A DNA stretch of 64,000 nucleotides from Dethiobacter sp. (GCA_003605065.1 QZJM01000004.1:1-64000); one strand, 5' to 3'. Numbered from the stretch's first letter, positions 17,424 to 27,667 are shown. The notes: generated by a model not told the origin, from the letters alone. Numbers and translations: made by a program.

Positions 17424-18629
17424 TTGTTGAAAAAAGCAGGCAACCAGGGGAAAATTATCTTTGATATGGATGGCGTTATCACAGGGGAAGAATGCTACTG
17501 GAATACCGCTTCCCTGGTTGTGTGGGAATTGCTTTACAGCAAGCGCTACCTGGGACTGGAACCGGAAGCCGGCCTTCCGGAATTTAAGGCAGCTGTAACT
17601 CCCGGGGAGATCGCTTCCATCAGAAAGGTTGTTTTCCAGGAAGATAAGGTTATTGCATTTATAAAAAAACGTGCTGTTAATTCCAACTGGGACCTGGCCT
17701 TTTTAATTTTTGGCTATCAGCTAATGTTGTTATGGAGAGTGCTCAGCGGTAAGGGCCTGGAAAATACAGCATGGGTTAAGGGGAAAAAGGGTTTTGACCG
17801 GGAGCATCTTCGCACCCTTTCCAGCCTTTTGTCGTCATCGGATACACCATGGCGCCCCTCTTTTGAGGCTATCTTGGGCAATTGGACGGGCGAGGCCCGG
17901 GGGGCGGAATTGATGCAGAAGCTTTCTGCCCAGCTGCCCGGCAGGTACAGGGAGTTGGCGGAAACTGTTTTTAATTCTTTTTCTCCCTTATGGAAACTGG
18001 CCCAGGACATTTTTCAGGAATGGTATTTCGGAGAAGAGAAATACAGGGCAATTTACCACAGGGAACCGGCTGCTCCAGGCAAAAGAGGGCTTATTTATGA
18101 CGAAAAACCGCTATTGCCGGTAGAAAAAATTAAAGATACCCTGGGACAGCTCCTAAAAAAAGGCTGGACGCTGGGTATCGCAACGGGAAGACCCCTAAAT
18201 GAGCTCCATTCGCCCTTAAAATCCATGGGAATCTGGGAATTGTTTGACCCCGGTTCGATTGTAACTTTTGATGATGTTCAAAAGGCGGAACAATCTCTAA
18301 AAGCAGAACACCAAAAGTTTTCCCTGGGAAAGCCTCATCCTTTTTCTTTTCTGAAAGCCTACTGGGGAGAAAGGTTTAAGGAAAGAGAGCTTGTTCTTTC
18401 TACATTTTCGAGACCGCAGCCGGGTAAGTGCTGGATAGTTGGGGATTCTCTGGCGGATCTCATGGCAGCAAGGGAAATGGGTGCGTTTTTTATCGGTGTT
18501 TTATCCGGTCACAGCGGTGCGGACAGCAAAAGTCTTTTTGATAAGGAAGGCGCCAGGTTTGTGCTGCCGGATATTACCTACATTCCGCACTATATTGCCG
18601 AAATTAATGGCCCTGCCTCTAAACAATAA
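17424..18629 (+). CDS. HAD-superfamily hydrolase with large insertion
   Basis: A 401-residue phosphatase-like protein. Motif I is IIFDMDGVITGEE at the N-terminus; motif II is LGIATGRPLNEL near residue 255; a Lys precedes in KPHPFSF; motif IV is CWIVGDSLADLMAARE near residue 335. Between motif I and motif II lies an unusually long insertion of about 200 residues, likely a large cap domain that sets substrate choice. The start is TTG 17424 after GCGGAGGAAA. It closes the HisD-like/HisB-like cluster and could remove a phosphate in that pathway, as histidinol-phosphatase does in histidine synthesis. That parallel is inference. Confidence 0.8.
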   Translation: MLKKAGNQGKIIFDMDGVITGEECYWNTASLVVWELLYSKRYLGLEPEAGLPEFKAAVTPGEIASIRKVVFQEDKVIAFIKKRAVNSNWDLAFLIFGYQLMLLWRVLSGKGLENTAWVKGKKGFDREHLRTLSSLLSSSDTPWRPSFEAILGNWTGEARGAELMQKLSAQLPGRYRELAETVFNSFSPLWKLAQDIFQEWYFGEEKYRAIYHREPAAPGKRGLIYDEKPLLPVEKIKDTLGQLLKKGWTLGIATGRPLNELHSPLKSMGIWELFDPGSIVTFDDVQKAEQSLKAEHQKFSLGKPHPFSFLKAYWGERFKERELVLSTFSRPQPGKCWIVGDSLADLMAAREMGAFFIGVLSGHSGADSKSLFDKEGARFVLPDITYIPHYIAEINGPASKQ

Positions 18630-18637
18630 GGCAGGGC
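18610..18637. terminator. Hairpin between convergent genes
   Basis: GCCCTGCC and GGCAGGGC form a perfect 8-bp stem. The HAD stop codon lies in the loop, and the hairpin separates it from the convergent membrane-protein gene on the minus strand. T runs are weak on both sides, so termination strength is uncertain. Confidence 0.55.
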
Positions 18638-18662
18638 ACAGCTAAAAGTAATGGATTCGGCT

Positions 18663-19148
18663 TTAAGTTCTGGGTTTTAGGCGCAGGGAGGCCAGTAATA
18701 ATCCCAGACCGAAAATGAGAATAAGATAGTTGACAAATTGTGTCCTCTCCAGGCCCTGTAACAATGCCGGTCCCACGGAGCTTGCTAAACCTGCCGACAT
18801 ATAATCCGGCAGAATGCTCAGAGTTATCTGGATAAGCGCAAAGGAAATCAAGGTAAGAATAGATACCGGCAGGAAAATTTGGAAGTTCCCGTAGAGATAA
18901 TACAGGGCAATAAGGCAAAACCCTAGGCCGGAAAGGGAAACCCAGAAAATATTTCTGACGATATTGGCTTCAATGTTGGCCAGGAGTATGGCAATTTCCG
19001 GCGGATGGCCTGTCGCACCGGTAATAATGGCACTCAGGCTTTCTGAAGTTACCACACCAACCAGAAAAGTAGTTACAACCGTTGTTATCAGTGCAGCAGC
19101 AAAGGCAACTGATAAAAGAATTTTTAAAAAAAGTTTGGTTTTTTGCAT
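18663..19148 (-). CDS. Small integral membrane protein, unknown function
   Basis: A 161-residue protein with four predicted hydrophobic segments: about 8-34, 64-84, 91-113 and 135-155. The first loop between segments 1 and 2 is about 30 residues (SESLSAIITGATGHPPE) and probably faces outside. No family is recognised. It is one of the few minus-strand genes in the window, convergent with the HAD gene and divergent from secA. The start has a good site on the minus strand (GGAAAGGTGG, 8 nt before ATG) and a TATAAT-like box upstream, which supports it as a real gene. Confidence 0.7.
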   Translation of the reverse strand: MQKTKLFLKILLSVAFAAALITTVVTTFLVGVVTSESLSAIITGATGHPPEIAILLANIEANIVRNIFWVSLSGLGFCLIALYYLYGNFQIFLPVSILTLISFALIQITLSILPDYMSAGLASSVGPALLQGLERTQFVNYLILIFGLGLLLASLRLKPRT

Positions 19149-19462
19149 AGCGTTGCCACCTTTCCTTATAAAATAATAACCATTATATAATAATAAAACA
19201 TTTAGTTCTTTTTTAATACTGGACTTTCCTGCTATGAGAAAAAAATATCTTGCCAGGCAAAATTTGCAGGTTATATCCGAAGCCGGAAGCGTGTAAATAC
19301 CAGGAAAAGCCTGGAAGCTTTTGGCTGTCCTGGTTATATTTTTTTACAGGCTTTTTTCAGGGAACTTCAGCGGCTTGTAATTTGATTGTGTTTCTAGTAG
19401 AATGTTTTTGCGTGAAGATTTTGTCCTGGAAATTTAAGGTGTTTTATAAACGGAGGATTTTT
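19149..19462. promoter_or_regulatory. Divergent promoter region, membrane protein and secA
   Basis: No gene here. On the minus strand a TATAAT box near 19183-19188 precedes the membrane protein gene. On the plus strand TTGTAA (19375-19380), a 17-nt spacer and TAGAAT (19398-19403) form a good sigma-A promoter for secA, giving a leader of about 50 nt. A reading frame in phase with secA runs upstream through the region, but the ribosome site (GGAGG at 19452-19456) selects ATG 19463. Confidence 0.65.
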
Positions 19463-22111
19463 ATGGGTCTATTAAAAAAATTATTTGGAGATCCCAATGT
19501 AAGGGAAGTAAAAAAACTCTGGCGTTATGTGGAAGAGGTTAATTCTTACGAGGAGCGTATGAAAGCGCTTAAGGACAGCCAGATGCCGGAATATACGGCT
19601 TCTTTAAAAGAAAAGCCGGCACAGGGGGAAACCCTTGATGATATCTTACCGGAAGCTTTTGCCCTGGCACGCGAGGCTGCACGTCGGGTTCTGGGCATGA
19701 GACCTTTTGATGTCCAGGTCTTAGGAGGCATTGTTTTGCACCAGGGCCGTATTGCGGAAATGAAAACCGGTGAGGGGAAAACCCTGGTGGCGACCATGCC
19801 TGCTTACCTTAACGCCCTGTCCGGTAAGGGGGTTCATATCGTTACCGTTAACGATTACCTGGCCAGGCGTGACAGGGATTGGATGGGCCCTGTTTATGAA
19901 CTTCTCGGATTAAGCGTGGGGACTATTGTCCACGGGCAAAATCCCCAGCAGCGCAGGGAGTCCTACAATGCCGATATAACTTACGGTACAAACAATGAGT
20001 TTGGTTTTGATTACCTGCGCGATAATATGGTCCTTTACAAGGATCACCTCGTGCAGAGGTCCCTCAATTATGCCATCGTCGACGAAGTGGACAGCATTCT
20101 CGTCGACGAGGCCAGGACGCCGCTGATTATCTCCGGAGCCGCGGAAAAGGCCACCGAACTGTATGAAAAATTTGCTGCTTTTGTTCCCCGCCTGCGAAGG
20201 GAAGAAGATTACACTGTAGACGAAAAGGCCCATACCGTGGTTTTAACGGAGGATGGGGTCGCCCGTACCGAAAAAGCCCTAAATATCGATAACCTTGCTG
20301 ATGAGAAAAATATGGCAATTTCTCATCATATCAACCAGGCCTTAAAAGCACATGTCCTCATGAAGAGGGACAGGGATTATGTAGTTAAAGACGGGGAAGT
20401 TATCATCGTAGACGAATTTACCGGGCGGCTTATGTTCGGCCGTCGCTACAGCGATGGTTTGCACCAGGCCATCGAAGCCAAAGAAAAAGTGAAAGTGGCC
20501 CGGGAAAGTCGAACCCTGGCCTCCATAACCTTTCAGAATTATTTCCGTTTGTATGACAAGCTGTCCGGTATGACAGGTACCGCCGCTACGGAGGAGGAGG
20601 AGTTCAGGAAAATTTATGGTATGGATGTTGTGGTCGTACCTACCAACGAAGCTATGATCAGGAAAGATCTTCCCGATCTGGTTTACCGTTCCGAAAAGGG
20701 AAAGTTCGGCGCGGTGGTAGAGGAAATAACGATGCGGCACCGCAACGGGCAGCCGGTTCTGGTAGGTACCATTTCCATTGAAAAATCTGAAGAGTTAAGC
20801 CGGATGCTTTCCAAAAGGGGTGTGCCCCATCATGTTCTCAACGCCAAATATCATGAAAAAGAGGCGGAAATAATTGCTCAGGCAGGCCAAAAGGGAGCAG
20901 TTACTATTGCCACCAATATGGCCGGACGCGGCACCGACATTGTCCTGGGCGGCAATTTTGAGCCGCAGGTAAAAACCGTCCTGGCAGAAGAAAATTTGAC
21001 TGAGGAACAGAAAAAAGCTAAGGTACAACAAATCCGGGGTCTTTGGAAAGGTCAGCATGACGAAGTGGTGCAGCTCGGCGGCCTGCATATCATCGGTACC
21101 GAAAGGCATGAATCCCGGCGCATAGATAACCAGCTGCGGGGGCGTGCCGGCCGCCAGGGGGATCCCGGATCTTCCGTGTTTTATGTTTCCCTGGAAGATG
21201 ATCTGATGCGGCTTTTTGGTTCGGATAATGTGAAATCTATCATGGAAAGGCTGGGTATAGAGGAAGATGTTCCCATAGAGCATCCTATTATCAGCAGGGC
21301 CATAGAAAATGCCCAGAAAAAGGTGGAAGGTCGTAACTTCGAAATCCGCAAGCACATTCTGGAGTACGACGATGTCCTTAACCAGCAGCGGGAAGTCATC
21401 TATAAGCAGCGCCGCCAGGTTCTGGAGGGTGAGAATTTACGCGACAACATCATGCAGATGATTTCAGATGTTGTGGATCAGGCCCTTTCCCTCTATGCGG
21501 ATGAAAAGCTGCATGAAGAAGATTGGGATTTGCAGGGGCTGTTAAGTTATGCGGAAAGATTATTTCTTCCCGGAGAGCATTTCGGTATAGAGGGGTTAAG
21601 AGCTCTTTCCCGGGAGGAAATAAGGGATAAACTAGTTGAGGCTGCCGGTAGCTTTTATGATCAACGGGAAAGAGAAATAGGCTCCGAGGTTATGCGGGAA
21701 CTGGAGAGAGTTGTTCTTTTGCGTACTGTGGACAGCAAGTGGATGGATCATATTGATGCCATGCATGAACTTCGACAGGGAGTATGGCTGCGGGCCTTTG
21801 GGCAGCAGGACCCCCTGATCGAATATAAATATGAAGCTTACGAAATGTTCCAGGAAATGATCCGCTCTATCCAGGAAGATGTGGTTCGTCTCCTCTACTA
21901 TCTTAAAGTTAACCAGGCTCCGGAACGACAGCGTGTATCCACACCGTTGTTAACAATTAAATCGGAGGGTAAAGGGGCCATGGACGAAGCCAGGAACACG
22001 GGGAGCACTTCTTCCGGCAAGCACAGTCCTGTAACTGTGGACAAAGTGGGCAGAAATGAGCCCTGCCCCTGCGGAAGCGGTAAAAAATATAAAAAATGCT
22101 GCGGGGCCTAG
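19463..22111 (+). CDS. secA: Protein translocase ATPase SecA
   Basis: The motor that drives preproteins through SecYEG using ATP. From ATG 19463 the protein has 882 residues. Walker A is [11 protein letters not shown] near residue 100, the DEVD box sits in [14 protein letters not shown], the second nucleotide-binding fold has [14 protein letters not shown] and [11 protein letters not shown], and the C-terminal zinc-binding tail [16 protein letters not shown], used for SecB or phospholipid contact, is complete. The frame is open upstream, but CGGAGG 7 nt before 19463 and the canonical [10 protein letters not shown] start fix the N-terminus. It is followed by prfB, the usual secA-prfB pairing. 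Confidence 0.98.
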   Translation: MGLLKKLFGDPNVREVKKLWRYVEEVNSYEERMKALKDSQMPEYTASLKEKPAQGETLDDILPEAFALAREAARRVLGMRPFDVQVLGGIVLHQGRIAEMKTGEGKTLVATMPAYLNALSGKGVHIVTVNDYLARRDRDWMGPVYELLGLSVGTIVHGQNPQQRRESYNADITYGTNNEFGFDYLRDNMVLYKDHLVQRSLNYAIVDEVDSILVDEARTPLIISGAAEKATELYEKFAAFVPRLRREEDYTVDEKAHTVVLTEDGVARTEKALNIDNLADEKNMAISHHINQALKAHVLMKRDRDYVVKDGEVIIVDEFTGRLMFGRRYSDGLHQAIEAKEKVKVARESRTLASITFQNYFRLYDKLSGMTGTAATEEEEFRKIYGMDVVVVPTNEAMIRKDLPDLVYRSEKGKFGAVVEEITMRHRNGQPVLVGTISIEKSEELSRMLSKRGVPHHVLNAKYHEKEAEIIAQAGQKGAVTIATNMAGRGTDIVLGGNFEPQVKTVLAEENLTEEQKKAKVQQIRGLWKGQHDEVVQLGGLHIIGTERHESRRIDNQLRGRAGRQGDPGSSVFYVSLEDDLMRLFGSDNVKSIMERLGIEEDVPIEHPIISRAIENAQKKVEGRNFEIRKHILEYDDVLNQQREVIYKQRRQVLEGENLRDNIMQMISDVVDQALSLYADEKLHEEDWDLQGLLSYAERLFLPGEHFGIEGLRALSREEIRDKLVEAAGSFYDQREREIGSEVMRELERVVLLRTVDSKWMDHIDAMHELRQGVWLRAFGQQDPLIEYKYEAYEMFQEMIRSIQEDVVRLLYYLKVNQAPERQRVSTPLLTIKSEGKGAMDEARNTGSTSSGKHSPVTVDKVGRNEPCPCGSGKKYKKCCGA

Positions 22112-22219
22112 GGTTATAGATACTCTCTTGTACCTGAAGGTTAAAAAAGGTTCCGCTGCAGCTTTTTGGGGAATTTTCTCCCGGGGATCAGCGTGTTTTT
22201 TGGAAAGGAGGCCTTGTTA

Positions 22220-23339
22220 TTGTTATTTGAACTGAAGGAACAATGGTTAAAGCAAAAAAAGAGGCTGGAAGAATGGGGGAAGTCTCTTTGACCTGGAGGA
22301 AAAAAGGAAAAGAGCGGGCCTGCTGGAAAAGGAAGCAGGCCATCCCGAATTCTGGAATATCCCGGAAGATGCCGCCAGGATAATGCAGGAATTGGGGCAG
22401 TTAAAAGATAAGCTGCGGATTTATGACCAGTTGGAGAGCTTGATGGAAGAATGGAATGTCCTGCTTCAAATGTACAGGGAGCTGGAAAAGGAGGAGGATG
22501 CTCCAGAGCTTTTAAAGGAGGCAGAGGAACTGAGTCTGAAGGCTGCCTCCCTGTTGGACAAGGAAGAACTACGTCTCCTTTTTAAGGGACGCTATGATGA
22601 AAAAAATACTATTATTGCCCTTCACCCCGGTGCCGGAGGACTTGAAGCCCAGGATTGGGCTGAAATGCTGCTGCGCATGTATACGCGCTGGGCTGAGAAG
22701 AGAGGCTATAGCGTAGAAATTCTCGATCTTTTGCCTGGTGAGGAAGCAGGTCTTAAAAGTGTGGCCTTTCTTGTCAAAGGAGAAAAGGCCTATGGTTACC
22801 TGCAGGCGGAGAGGGGGGTCCACCGCCTGGTACGCATTTCGCCGTTTGATGCCGGGGGCAGGAGACACACCTCTTTTGCCTCGGTGGATGTTTTGCCTGA
22901 AGTGAAGGAGGGTGTTGATCTGGAGGTTGACCCCGATGATTTAAGAATTGACACTTTTCGTTCCCGTGGGGCCGGAGGCCAGCATGTTAATACCACTGAT
23001 TCAGCAGTAAGAATTACCCATATTCCTACAGGACTGGTTGTACAGTGTCAGAATGAGCGTTCTCAACATAGCAATAAAGAAAGGGCTATGCGCATACTTC
23101 TGGCAAAACTGGCGGATTTGGCGCAGCGCGAGCAAAAAGAGAAGCTCCAATCCTTACGGGGGGAACAGAAAGAGATTGCCTGGGGAAGTCAAATCCGCTC
23201 CTATGTTTTTCACCCTTATTCACTGGTGAAGGATCACCGGACAGGTGTGGAGATTGGGGATGTCCAGGCAGTTATGGACGGGGAAATAGATCTTTTTCTG
23301 GAGGCTTTTTTGCGCTATAATGCACGTTTACAATCGTAA
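22220..23339 (+). CDS. prfB: Peptide chain release factor 2, programmed +1 frameshift
   Basis: Releases peptides at UGA and UAA. The first 23 codons (TTG 22220 to 22288) end at an in-frame TGA (22289-22291) in the classic context TCT-CTT-TGA-C, with an internal Shine-Dalgarno-like ATGGGGG 6 nt before it. A +1 slip on CTT continues reading at GAC 22290, giving about 372 residues. The tripeptide RISPFDAGG (codon recognition) and GAGGQHVNTTD (hydrolysis) are both present. When RF2 is scarce the frameshift is favoured, so the gene autoregulates. TTG 22220 is 9 nt from AAAGGAG; an upstream TTG at 22214 is too close. Confidence 0.95.
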
Positions 23340-24180
23340 AAGCACGTGGAAGAAATATTTTTGGGAATTAGTCGGCATTACGATAGGAACAGCTTTGATG
23401 GCTGTGTCTTTTAATATGTTTCTTATTCCCAATAAACTCGCAGCCGGCGGCATCAGCGGTCTGGGTATCATCCTGTTTCATCTTTACCGGATTCCTGTGG
23501 GGTTTACAGTTCTTGTTGCCAATATCCCCTTGTTTATCCTGGTCTGGAGATATATGGGGTGGAAATTTGTGGCCCATAGTTTGACAGGCACGATTCTCCT
23601 GCCGTTTATGCTGGAGTTTTTCGCGTTTCTACCTCTTGTTACCACTGATTTGCTGCTGGCTTCTGTTTACGGAGGTATCGGGGTTGGTTTTGGACTGGGC
23701 ATTGTTTTCCGCTCCCGGGGGTCAACGGGAGGAACTTCAGTGCTGGCACTGCTTTTCCACAATTTCTGGGGAATAACCAGCGGCCATGGTCTTATTGGCG
23801 CCGATTTTGCCATAATTGTGGTTGCCGGTTTCATTTTTGGCCCCGAAGTAGCTCTTTTTGCCCTGTTATCTCTTTTTGTGAGCAGTAAAGCCGTAGATTT
23901 TATCCAGGAAGGCTTCTCTTTTTCCAAAGCAGCACTAATTATCACCGATAAAAAAAGGGACGATATTTCTGAAAAAATTTTGCGTGAACTGGGTCGCGGT
24001 GCTACGTTTTTAAATGGCTATGGCGCTTATTCCGGGGAGAAAAAGGGTATAATCCTTTGTGTTGTCCACCAGTCTCAGGTAACGCGACTTAAAAACATTG
24101 TCAGGGAGATAGATCCCACCGCTTTTGTCATTGTCAGTAATGTAGGAGAGGTTCTGGGCGAAGGTTTTGGCCCCATATAA
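23320..24180 (+). CDS. YitT-family membrane protein (DUF161 and DUF2179)
   Basis: A 286-residue protein with five or six N-terminal membrane segments (about 12-170, including NKLAAGGISGLGIILFH and GGTSVLALL, typical of the YitT family) followed by a soluble DUF2179 domain (about 210-286) ending IDPTAFVIVSNVGEVLG. Family function is not known. The ATG overlaps the end of prfB by 20 nt in another frame, so translation is probably coupled. No unusual features. Confidence 0.9.
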   Translation: MHVYNRKSTWKKYFWELVGITIGTALMAVSFNMFLIPNKLAAGGISGLGIILFHLYRIPVGFTVLVANIPLFILVWRYMGWKFVAHSLTGTILLPFMLEFFAFLPLVTTDLLLASVYGGIGVGFGLGIVFRSRGSTGGTSVLALLFHNFWGITSGHGLIGADFAIIVVAGFIFGPEVALFALLSLFVSSKAVDFIQEGFSFSKAALIITDKKRDDISEKILRELGRGATFLNGYGAYSGEKKGIILCVVHQSQVTRLKNIVREIDPTAFVIVSNVGEVLGEGFGPI

Positions 24181-24221
24181 CTGGAGATGGCGCAGAATAA
24201 AAATATAGAAGGGGGAAAAAA

Positions 24222-25052
24222 ATGCCTGTAATTTCGGCTGCTGCTGTGGAAGAATTGAGACTGAAAGCAAGAAAGTTACGCCAGGATATTATTACCATGA
24301 TCTACGAGGCTGCTTCCGGTCATCCGGGTGGAGCACTGTCAGTCCTTGATATACTGGTTGTTTTGTATTACAAAGTTATGAAAATAGATCCCGGTAATTA
24401 CCTGGATCCCCAGAGAGACAGACTGGTTTTAAGCAAAGGACATGCATGTCCTGCACTTTATGCCGTACTGGCGGACCGGGGTTTTTTCCCTTCCAGTTAT
24501 TTGTCAGTTTTGCGCAAAATTGATTCACCTCTTCAAGGACATCCGGATATGCGCAAAACTCCCGGGGTGGAGATGTCTACCGGATCACTGGGACAGGGGC
24601 TTTCTGCGGCTAACGGTATGGCCCTGGCGGCCCGCCTTGATAATTCCAGGCGCCGGGTTTATGTTGTTTTGGGAGACGGGGAAATCCAGGAAGGCCAGGT
24701 ATGGGAAGCAGCGATGACTGCTGCTCATTACCGGCTGGATAATCTTACGGCCTTTTTGGATTATAACGGCCTGCAAATAGATGGTTGGATCCGGGATGTT
24801 AAATCTCCGGAACCTGTAGCCGAGAAATGGCGGGCTTTTGGTTGGCATGTCCTGGAAGTGGAGGGCCACGATTATGCTTCTTTGCTGAAAGCAATAGGAA
24901 GAGCCCATACCAATAAAGGCGCTCCTACGATCATCATTGCTCATACCGTTAAGGGAAAAGGTGTATCCTTTATGGAGAATCAAATAGACTGGCATGGACG
25001 GGCTCCCAATAAAGAGGAATATGAACAAGCCCTCGCTGAATTACAAAAATGA
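24222..25052 (+). CDS. Transketolase, N-terminal subunit
   Basis: The thiamine-diphosphate-binding half of a split transketolase (276 residues), which transfers two-carbon units in the pentose phosphate pathway. Visible marks are ASGHPGGALSVLDIL near residue 28, LSKGHACPALYA near 70, MSTGSLGQGLS near 115 and the diphosphate motif GDGEIQEGQVWEA followed by DYNGLQIDG. The start follows AGAAGGGGGAAAAAA. The C-terminal half is the next gene (15 nt apart), the arrangement usual in many clostridia and archaea. The two chains assemble into one enzyme. Confidence 0.95.
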   Translation: MPVISAAAVEELRLKARKLRQDIITMIYEAASGHPGGALSVLDILVVLYYKVMKIDPGNYLDPQRDRLVLSKGHACPALYAVLADRGFFPSSYLSVLRKIDSPLQGHPDMRKTPGVEMSTGSLGQGLSAANGMALAARLDNSRRRVYVVLGDGEIQEGQVWEAAMTAAHYRLDNLTAFLDYNGLQIDGWIRDVKSPEPVAEKWRAFGWHVLEVEGHDYASLLKAIGRAHTNKGAPTIIIAHTVKGKGVSFMENQIDWHGRAPNKEEYEQALAELQK

Positions 25053-25067
25053 GATGGAGGGGATAAC

Positions 25068-26009
25068 TTGACAGAAAAAATAGCTACCAGGGATGCTTAT
25101 GGTAAGGCTCTGGTAGAGTTAGGGCGCCGTATGGACAAAATTGTGGTCCTCGATGCGGATCTTTCCAAGTCAACCAAAACAGCACTGTTTGCAGAAGAAT
25201 TTCCCCTGCGTTTTTTTAATATGGGAATTTCTGAAGCGGACATGATGGGAACCGCCGCAGGGCTTGCAGCTTCCGGCTATATTCCCTTTGTCAGCACTTT
25301 TGGTGTATTCGCCACAGGCAGGGTTTTTGACCAGATACGAAATTCTATCGCTTATACGAGATTAAACGTAAAAATCGCTGCCACCCATACAGGTATTACC
25401 GTGGGAGAAGATGGCGCTTCCCATCAGGCTCTGGAGGATATTGCCCTAATGCGTGTCCTGCCGCACATGACGGTTGTTGTCCCCGCTGATGGAAGGCAAA
25501 CTTACCAGGCTGTCGAAGCTATTGCCGGATGTGAGGGTCCTGTCTACCTCAGGTTGGGAAGGCCTAAGGTTCCCCAGGTAATACCCGAAGGTCTGCCTTT
25601 TGAGCTGGGGAGGGGTCAGCTTTTAAGAGAGGGTAAGGACTTTGCTTTTTTAGCGACAGGTATAACAGTGGGACTGTCTCTGGAGGCTTCTCAATTACTG
25701 GAAAGGCAGGGAATTAATGCAGCAGTTGTCAATATACATACCATAAAACCCCTGGATAAGGACCTTTTGCTGCATATGGCCGCTAAAACGGGAGCATTTG
25801 TTACGGTGGAAGAACACAGTGTCATTGGAGGCCTGGGAAGTGCCATAGCGGAGTTAATCTCCGGGAATTATCCTATTCCCGTAATAAGAGTGGGTATTAA
25901 TGACACCTTTGGAGAGTCCGGATCACCAGAGGCTTTATTAATAAAATACGGCTTTACCGTGGAAAACTTAATAAAAGCCGGCCAGACGGCAATGGAGAAA
26001 AAAAGATAA
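25068..26009 (+). CDS. Transketolase, C-terminal subunit
   Basis: The second half of the split transketolase (313 residues), holding the pyrimidine-binding and C-terminal domains. Typical segments are VLDADLSKSTKT, FFNMGISEADMMG containing the catalytic Glu, and THTGITVGEDGASHQ near residue 108. The C-terminal domain follows with VVNIHTIKPLD. The start is TTG 25068 after GATGGAGGGG. It ends the operon that starts at secA or prfB; a strong terminator lies 115 nt downstream. Confidence 0.95.
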   Translation: MTEKIATRDAYGKALVELGRRMDKIVVLDADLSKSTKTALFAEEFPLRFFNMGISEADMMGTAAGLAASGYIPFVSTFGVFATGRVFDQIRNSIAYTRLNVKIAATHTGITVGEDGASHQALEDIALMRVLPHMTVVVPADGRQTYQAVEAIAGCEGPVYLRLGRPKVPQVIPEGLPFELGRGQLLREGKDFAFLATGITVGLSLEASQLLERQGINAAVVNIHTIKPLDKDLLLHMAAKTGAFVTVEEHSVIGGLGSAIAELISGNYPIPVIRVGINDTFGESGSPEALLIKYGFTVENLIKAGQTAMEKKR

Positions 26010-26125
26010 CTTAAGGAGAACAAGGGGTCGTTCTTCTCTTGTCTTACAGGACCGGTGGTGATATTAAATATGGATTGCAGTTACCGTAAGATACGATGAT
26101 TTTATTTTTTTAAAGAGAGCTTTTT

Positions 26126-26160
26126 AATAGCTCCTCCCCTTGGGGAGGAGCTATTTTTTT
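26126..26160 (+). terminator. Strong intrinsic terminator after transketolase
   Basis: AATAGCTCCTCCCC and GGGGAGGAGCTATT form a perfect 14-bp stem with a two-base spacer, followed by TTTTT. It ends the upstream operon and isolates ilvC. Confidence 0.93.
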
Positions 26161-26523
26161 ACCAGAAAGAAAAAATTTGTAAAAATTTAATGCAAAAAAG
26201 GTTTCTAAAGCAGGGATTGCCAAACCGCCTGTCGAATAATAAGCCTCATCCAATTTAGATTGATCCCCAGAACAGGTATATTTGGTACATAAATTCTTTA
26301 TCAGTGGTTTTTAAATATTATTTTTAAAATTTTTCCTGGATTATGCAGGTTTTTATAGGGTATAATCTTTTCTTGGGGAAAACTAAGTTAAATATAAAAA
26401 TTTTTTGTCTAACTGGGGTTAATAACCTCAGGAAAATATAATATTAAAATAGCAGGAGGTGTAAAAGCCTGAACAATAAACCCAGGTTTTTAAATGCTGA
26501 ATTTATTGGACCAGGCGAAAAAA
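26161..26523 (+). promoter_or_regulatory. Long leader of ilvC with a Spo0A-type box
   Basis: No gene is seen here. A TGTCGAA box (26230-26236) fits the Spo0A binding consensus. A TATAAT at 26361-26366 could be a -10, but its -35 is poor. Near 26415-26432 TGGGGTTA and TAACCTCA form a small hairpin. A strong AGGAGGTG at about 26454-26461 is not followed by an in-frame start of ilvC, which is unusual. T-box marks (AGGGTGGNACCGCG) are absent. Confidence 0.45.
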
Positions 26524-27519
26524 ATGGCGGTTATTTATTATGACAAGGATGCGGATCTTTCTTATCTGAAAGGAGAAAAAATTGCCATTCTGGGCTACGG
26601 CAGCCAGGGGCATGCCCACGCCCAAAACCTGCGGGATAGCGGCCTGAGTGTTGTTGTCGCCGATCTTCCCGGCAGCTCCAACTGGATTCAGGCGGAAAAG
26701 GATGGCATGGAGATTAAGACTGTAGCCGGGGCGGTTGAAGATGCCCAGGTTATTATGATGCTGCTCGGTGATAACGACCAGCCGCCGGTATTTCAGAAAG
26801 AGGTTCTTCCTCATCTTAAGGAAGGCAAGGCTCTGGCTGTGGCTCACGGCTTTAACATTCTTTATAACCAGGTTATTCCTCCCTCCCATGTGGATGTGTT
26901 CATGGTAGCCCCCAAGAGCCCCGGACACCTGGTCAGGCGCATGTACCAGCAGGGGAACGGTGTACCTGCACTGGTAGCCGTGCACCAGGATTATACGGGA
27001 AAGTGCCTGCAGAGAGCCCTGGCTTATGCTAAAGGACTGGGCGGGACCCGGGCCGGGGTTATTGAAACAACATTCCAGGAAGAGACAGAAACGGACCTGT
27101 TTGGTGAGCAGGCTGTCCTTTGCGGTGGAGTATCGGCTTTAATTAAAGCATCTTTTGATACCCTGGTGGAAGCAGGTTACCAGCCGGAAATAGCCTACTT
27201 TGAATGCCTGCATGAACTCAAGTTGATTGTAGATTTGATCTATGAAGGTGGACTGTCCTGGATGCGCTATTCTGTCAGCGATGTTGCCGAATACGGTGAT
27301 TTTACCAGGGGGCCCAGAGTTATCGATGAGAGAGTGCGTGGGGAAATGAAAAAAATGCTCCAGGATATCCAGGAAGGTGTTTTTGCCCAGGAATGTATTA
27401 CTGAATTTCGCATGAATCGTCCCCGCCTGACTGCTATGAGGAGAAAAGACGAACAACACCTTGTGGAGAAAGTTGGAAAAGAGCTTCGCTCCATGATGCC
27501 CTGGCTGGAGAAAAAATAA
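26524..27519 (+). CDS. ilvC: Ketol-acid reductoisomerase
   Basis: Converts acetolactate to dihydroxyisovalerate with NAD(P)H and magnesium in valine, isoleucine and leucine synthesis. The class I enzyme (331 residues) has the nucleotide fold [13 protein letters not shown], the phosphate-binding loop DLPGSSNW, and metal ligands in [14 protein letters not shown] and [12 protein letters not shown] 26524 gives the canonical N-terminus [12 protein letters not shown]. An in-frame ATG at 26494 would add ten residues; neither has a strong ribosome site. The gene stands alone without ilvBN or leu genes, so the rest of the pathway is elsewhere. Confidence 0.95.
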   Translation: MAVIYYDKDADLSYLKGEKIAILGYGSQGHAHAQNLRDSGLSVVVADLPGSSNWIQAEKDGMEIKTVAGAVEDAQVIMMLLGDNDQPPVFQKEVLPHLKEGKALAVAHGFNILYNQVIPPSHVDVFMVAPKSPGHLVRRMYQQGNGVPALVAVHQDYTGKCLQRALAYAKGLGGTRAGVIETTFQEETETDLFGEQAVLCGGVSALIKASFDTLVEAGYQPEIAYFECLHELKLIVDLIYEGGLSWMRYSVSDVAEYGDFTRGPRVIDERVRGEMKKMLQDIQEGVFAQECITEFRMNRPRLTAMRRKDEQHLVEKVGKELRSMMPWLEKK

Positions 27520-27597
27520 GATTCCTTGCTCTTCAGTAAGAAATGTTCAAAAATTCCATAATATGGCCGGAAATAAAAGAGGATTTTAGTAAACTGT

Positions 27598-27604
27598 TGT
27601 CGAA
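27598..27604 (+). promoter_or_regulatory. Spo0A-type box upstream of ftsE
   Basis: TGTCGAA in the context GTTGTCGAATAA, 85 nt before ftsE, matches the Spo0A box. Septum and wall hydrolase genes are plausible sporulation targets. One copy alone is weak evidence. Confidence 0.4.
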
Positions 27605-27635
27605 TAAAATACTTACATATTTTACATTTTACGTC

Positions 27636-27667
27636 ATTTAATTATTTAATTATTTAATTATTTAAAA
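27636..27667 (+). repeat. AT-only 8-bp tandem repeat
   Basis: Three exact copies of ATTTAATT and a fourth altered one lie 23-54 nt before the ftsE start. Too short for a CRISPR. The tract may act as an UP-like or bent-DNA element, or vary in copy number by slippage. Confidence 0.7.

Noticed and set aside
19250-19462. Extended N-terminus for SecA from a start at 19250
   Set aside because: The extra 71 residues are absent from the family, and GGAGG sits right before ATG 19463, which gives the canonical start.
26161-26460. T-box or other amino-acid riboswitch before ilvC
   Set aside because: No AGGGTGGNACCGCG, no specifier stem and no terminator/antiterminator pair near the gene.
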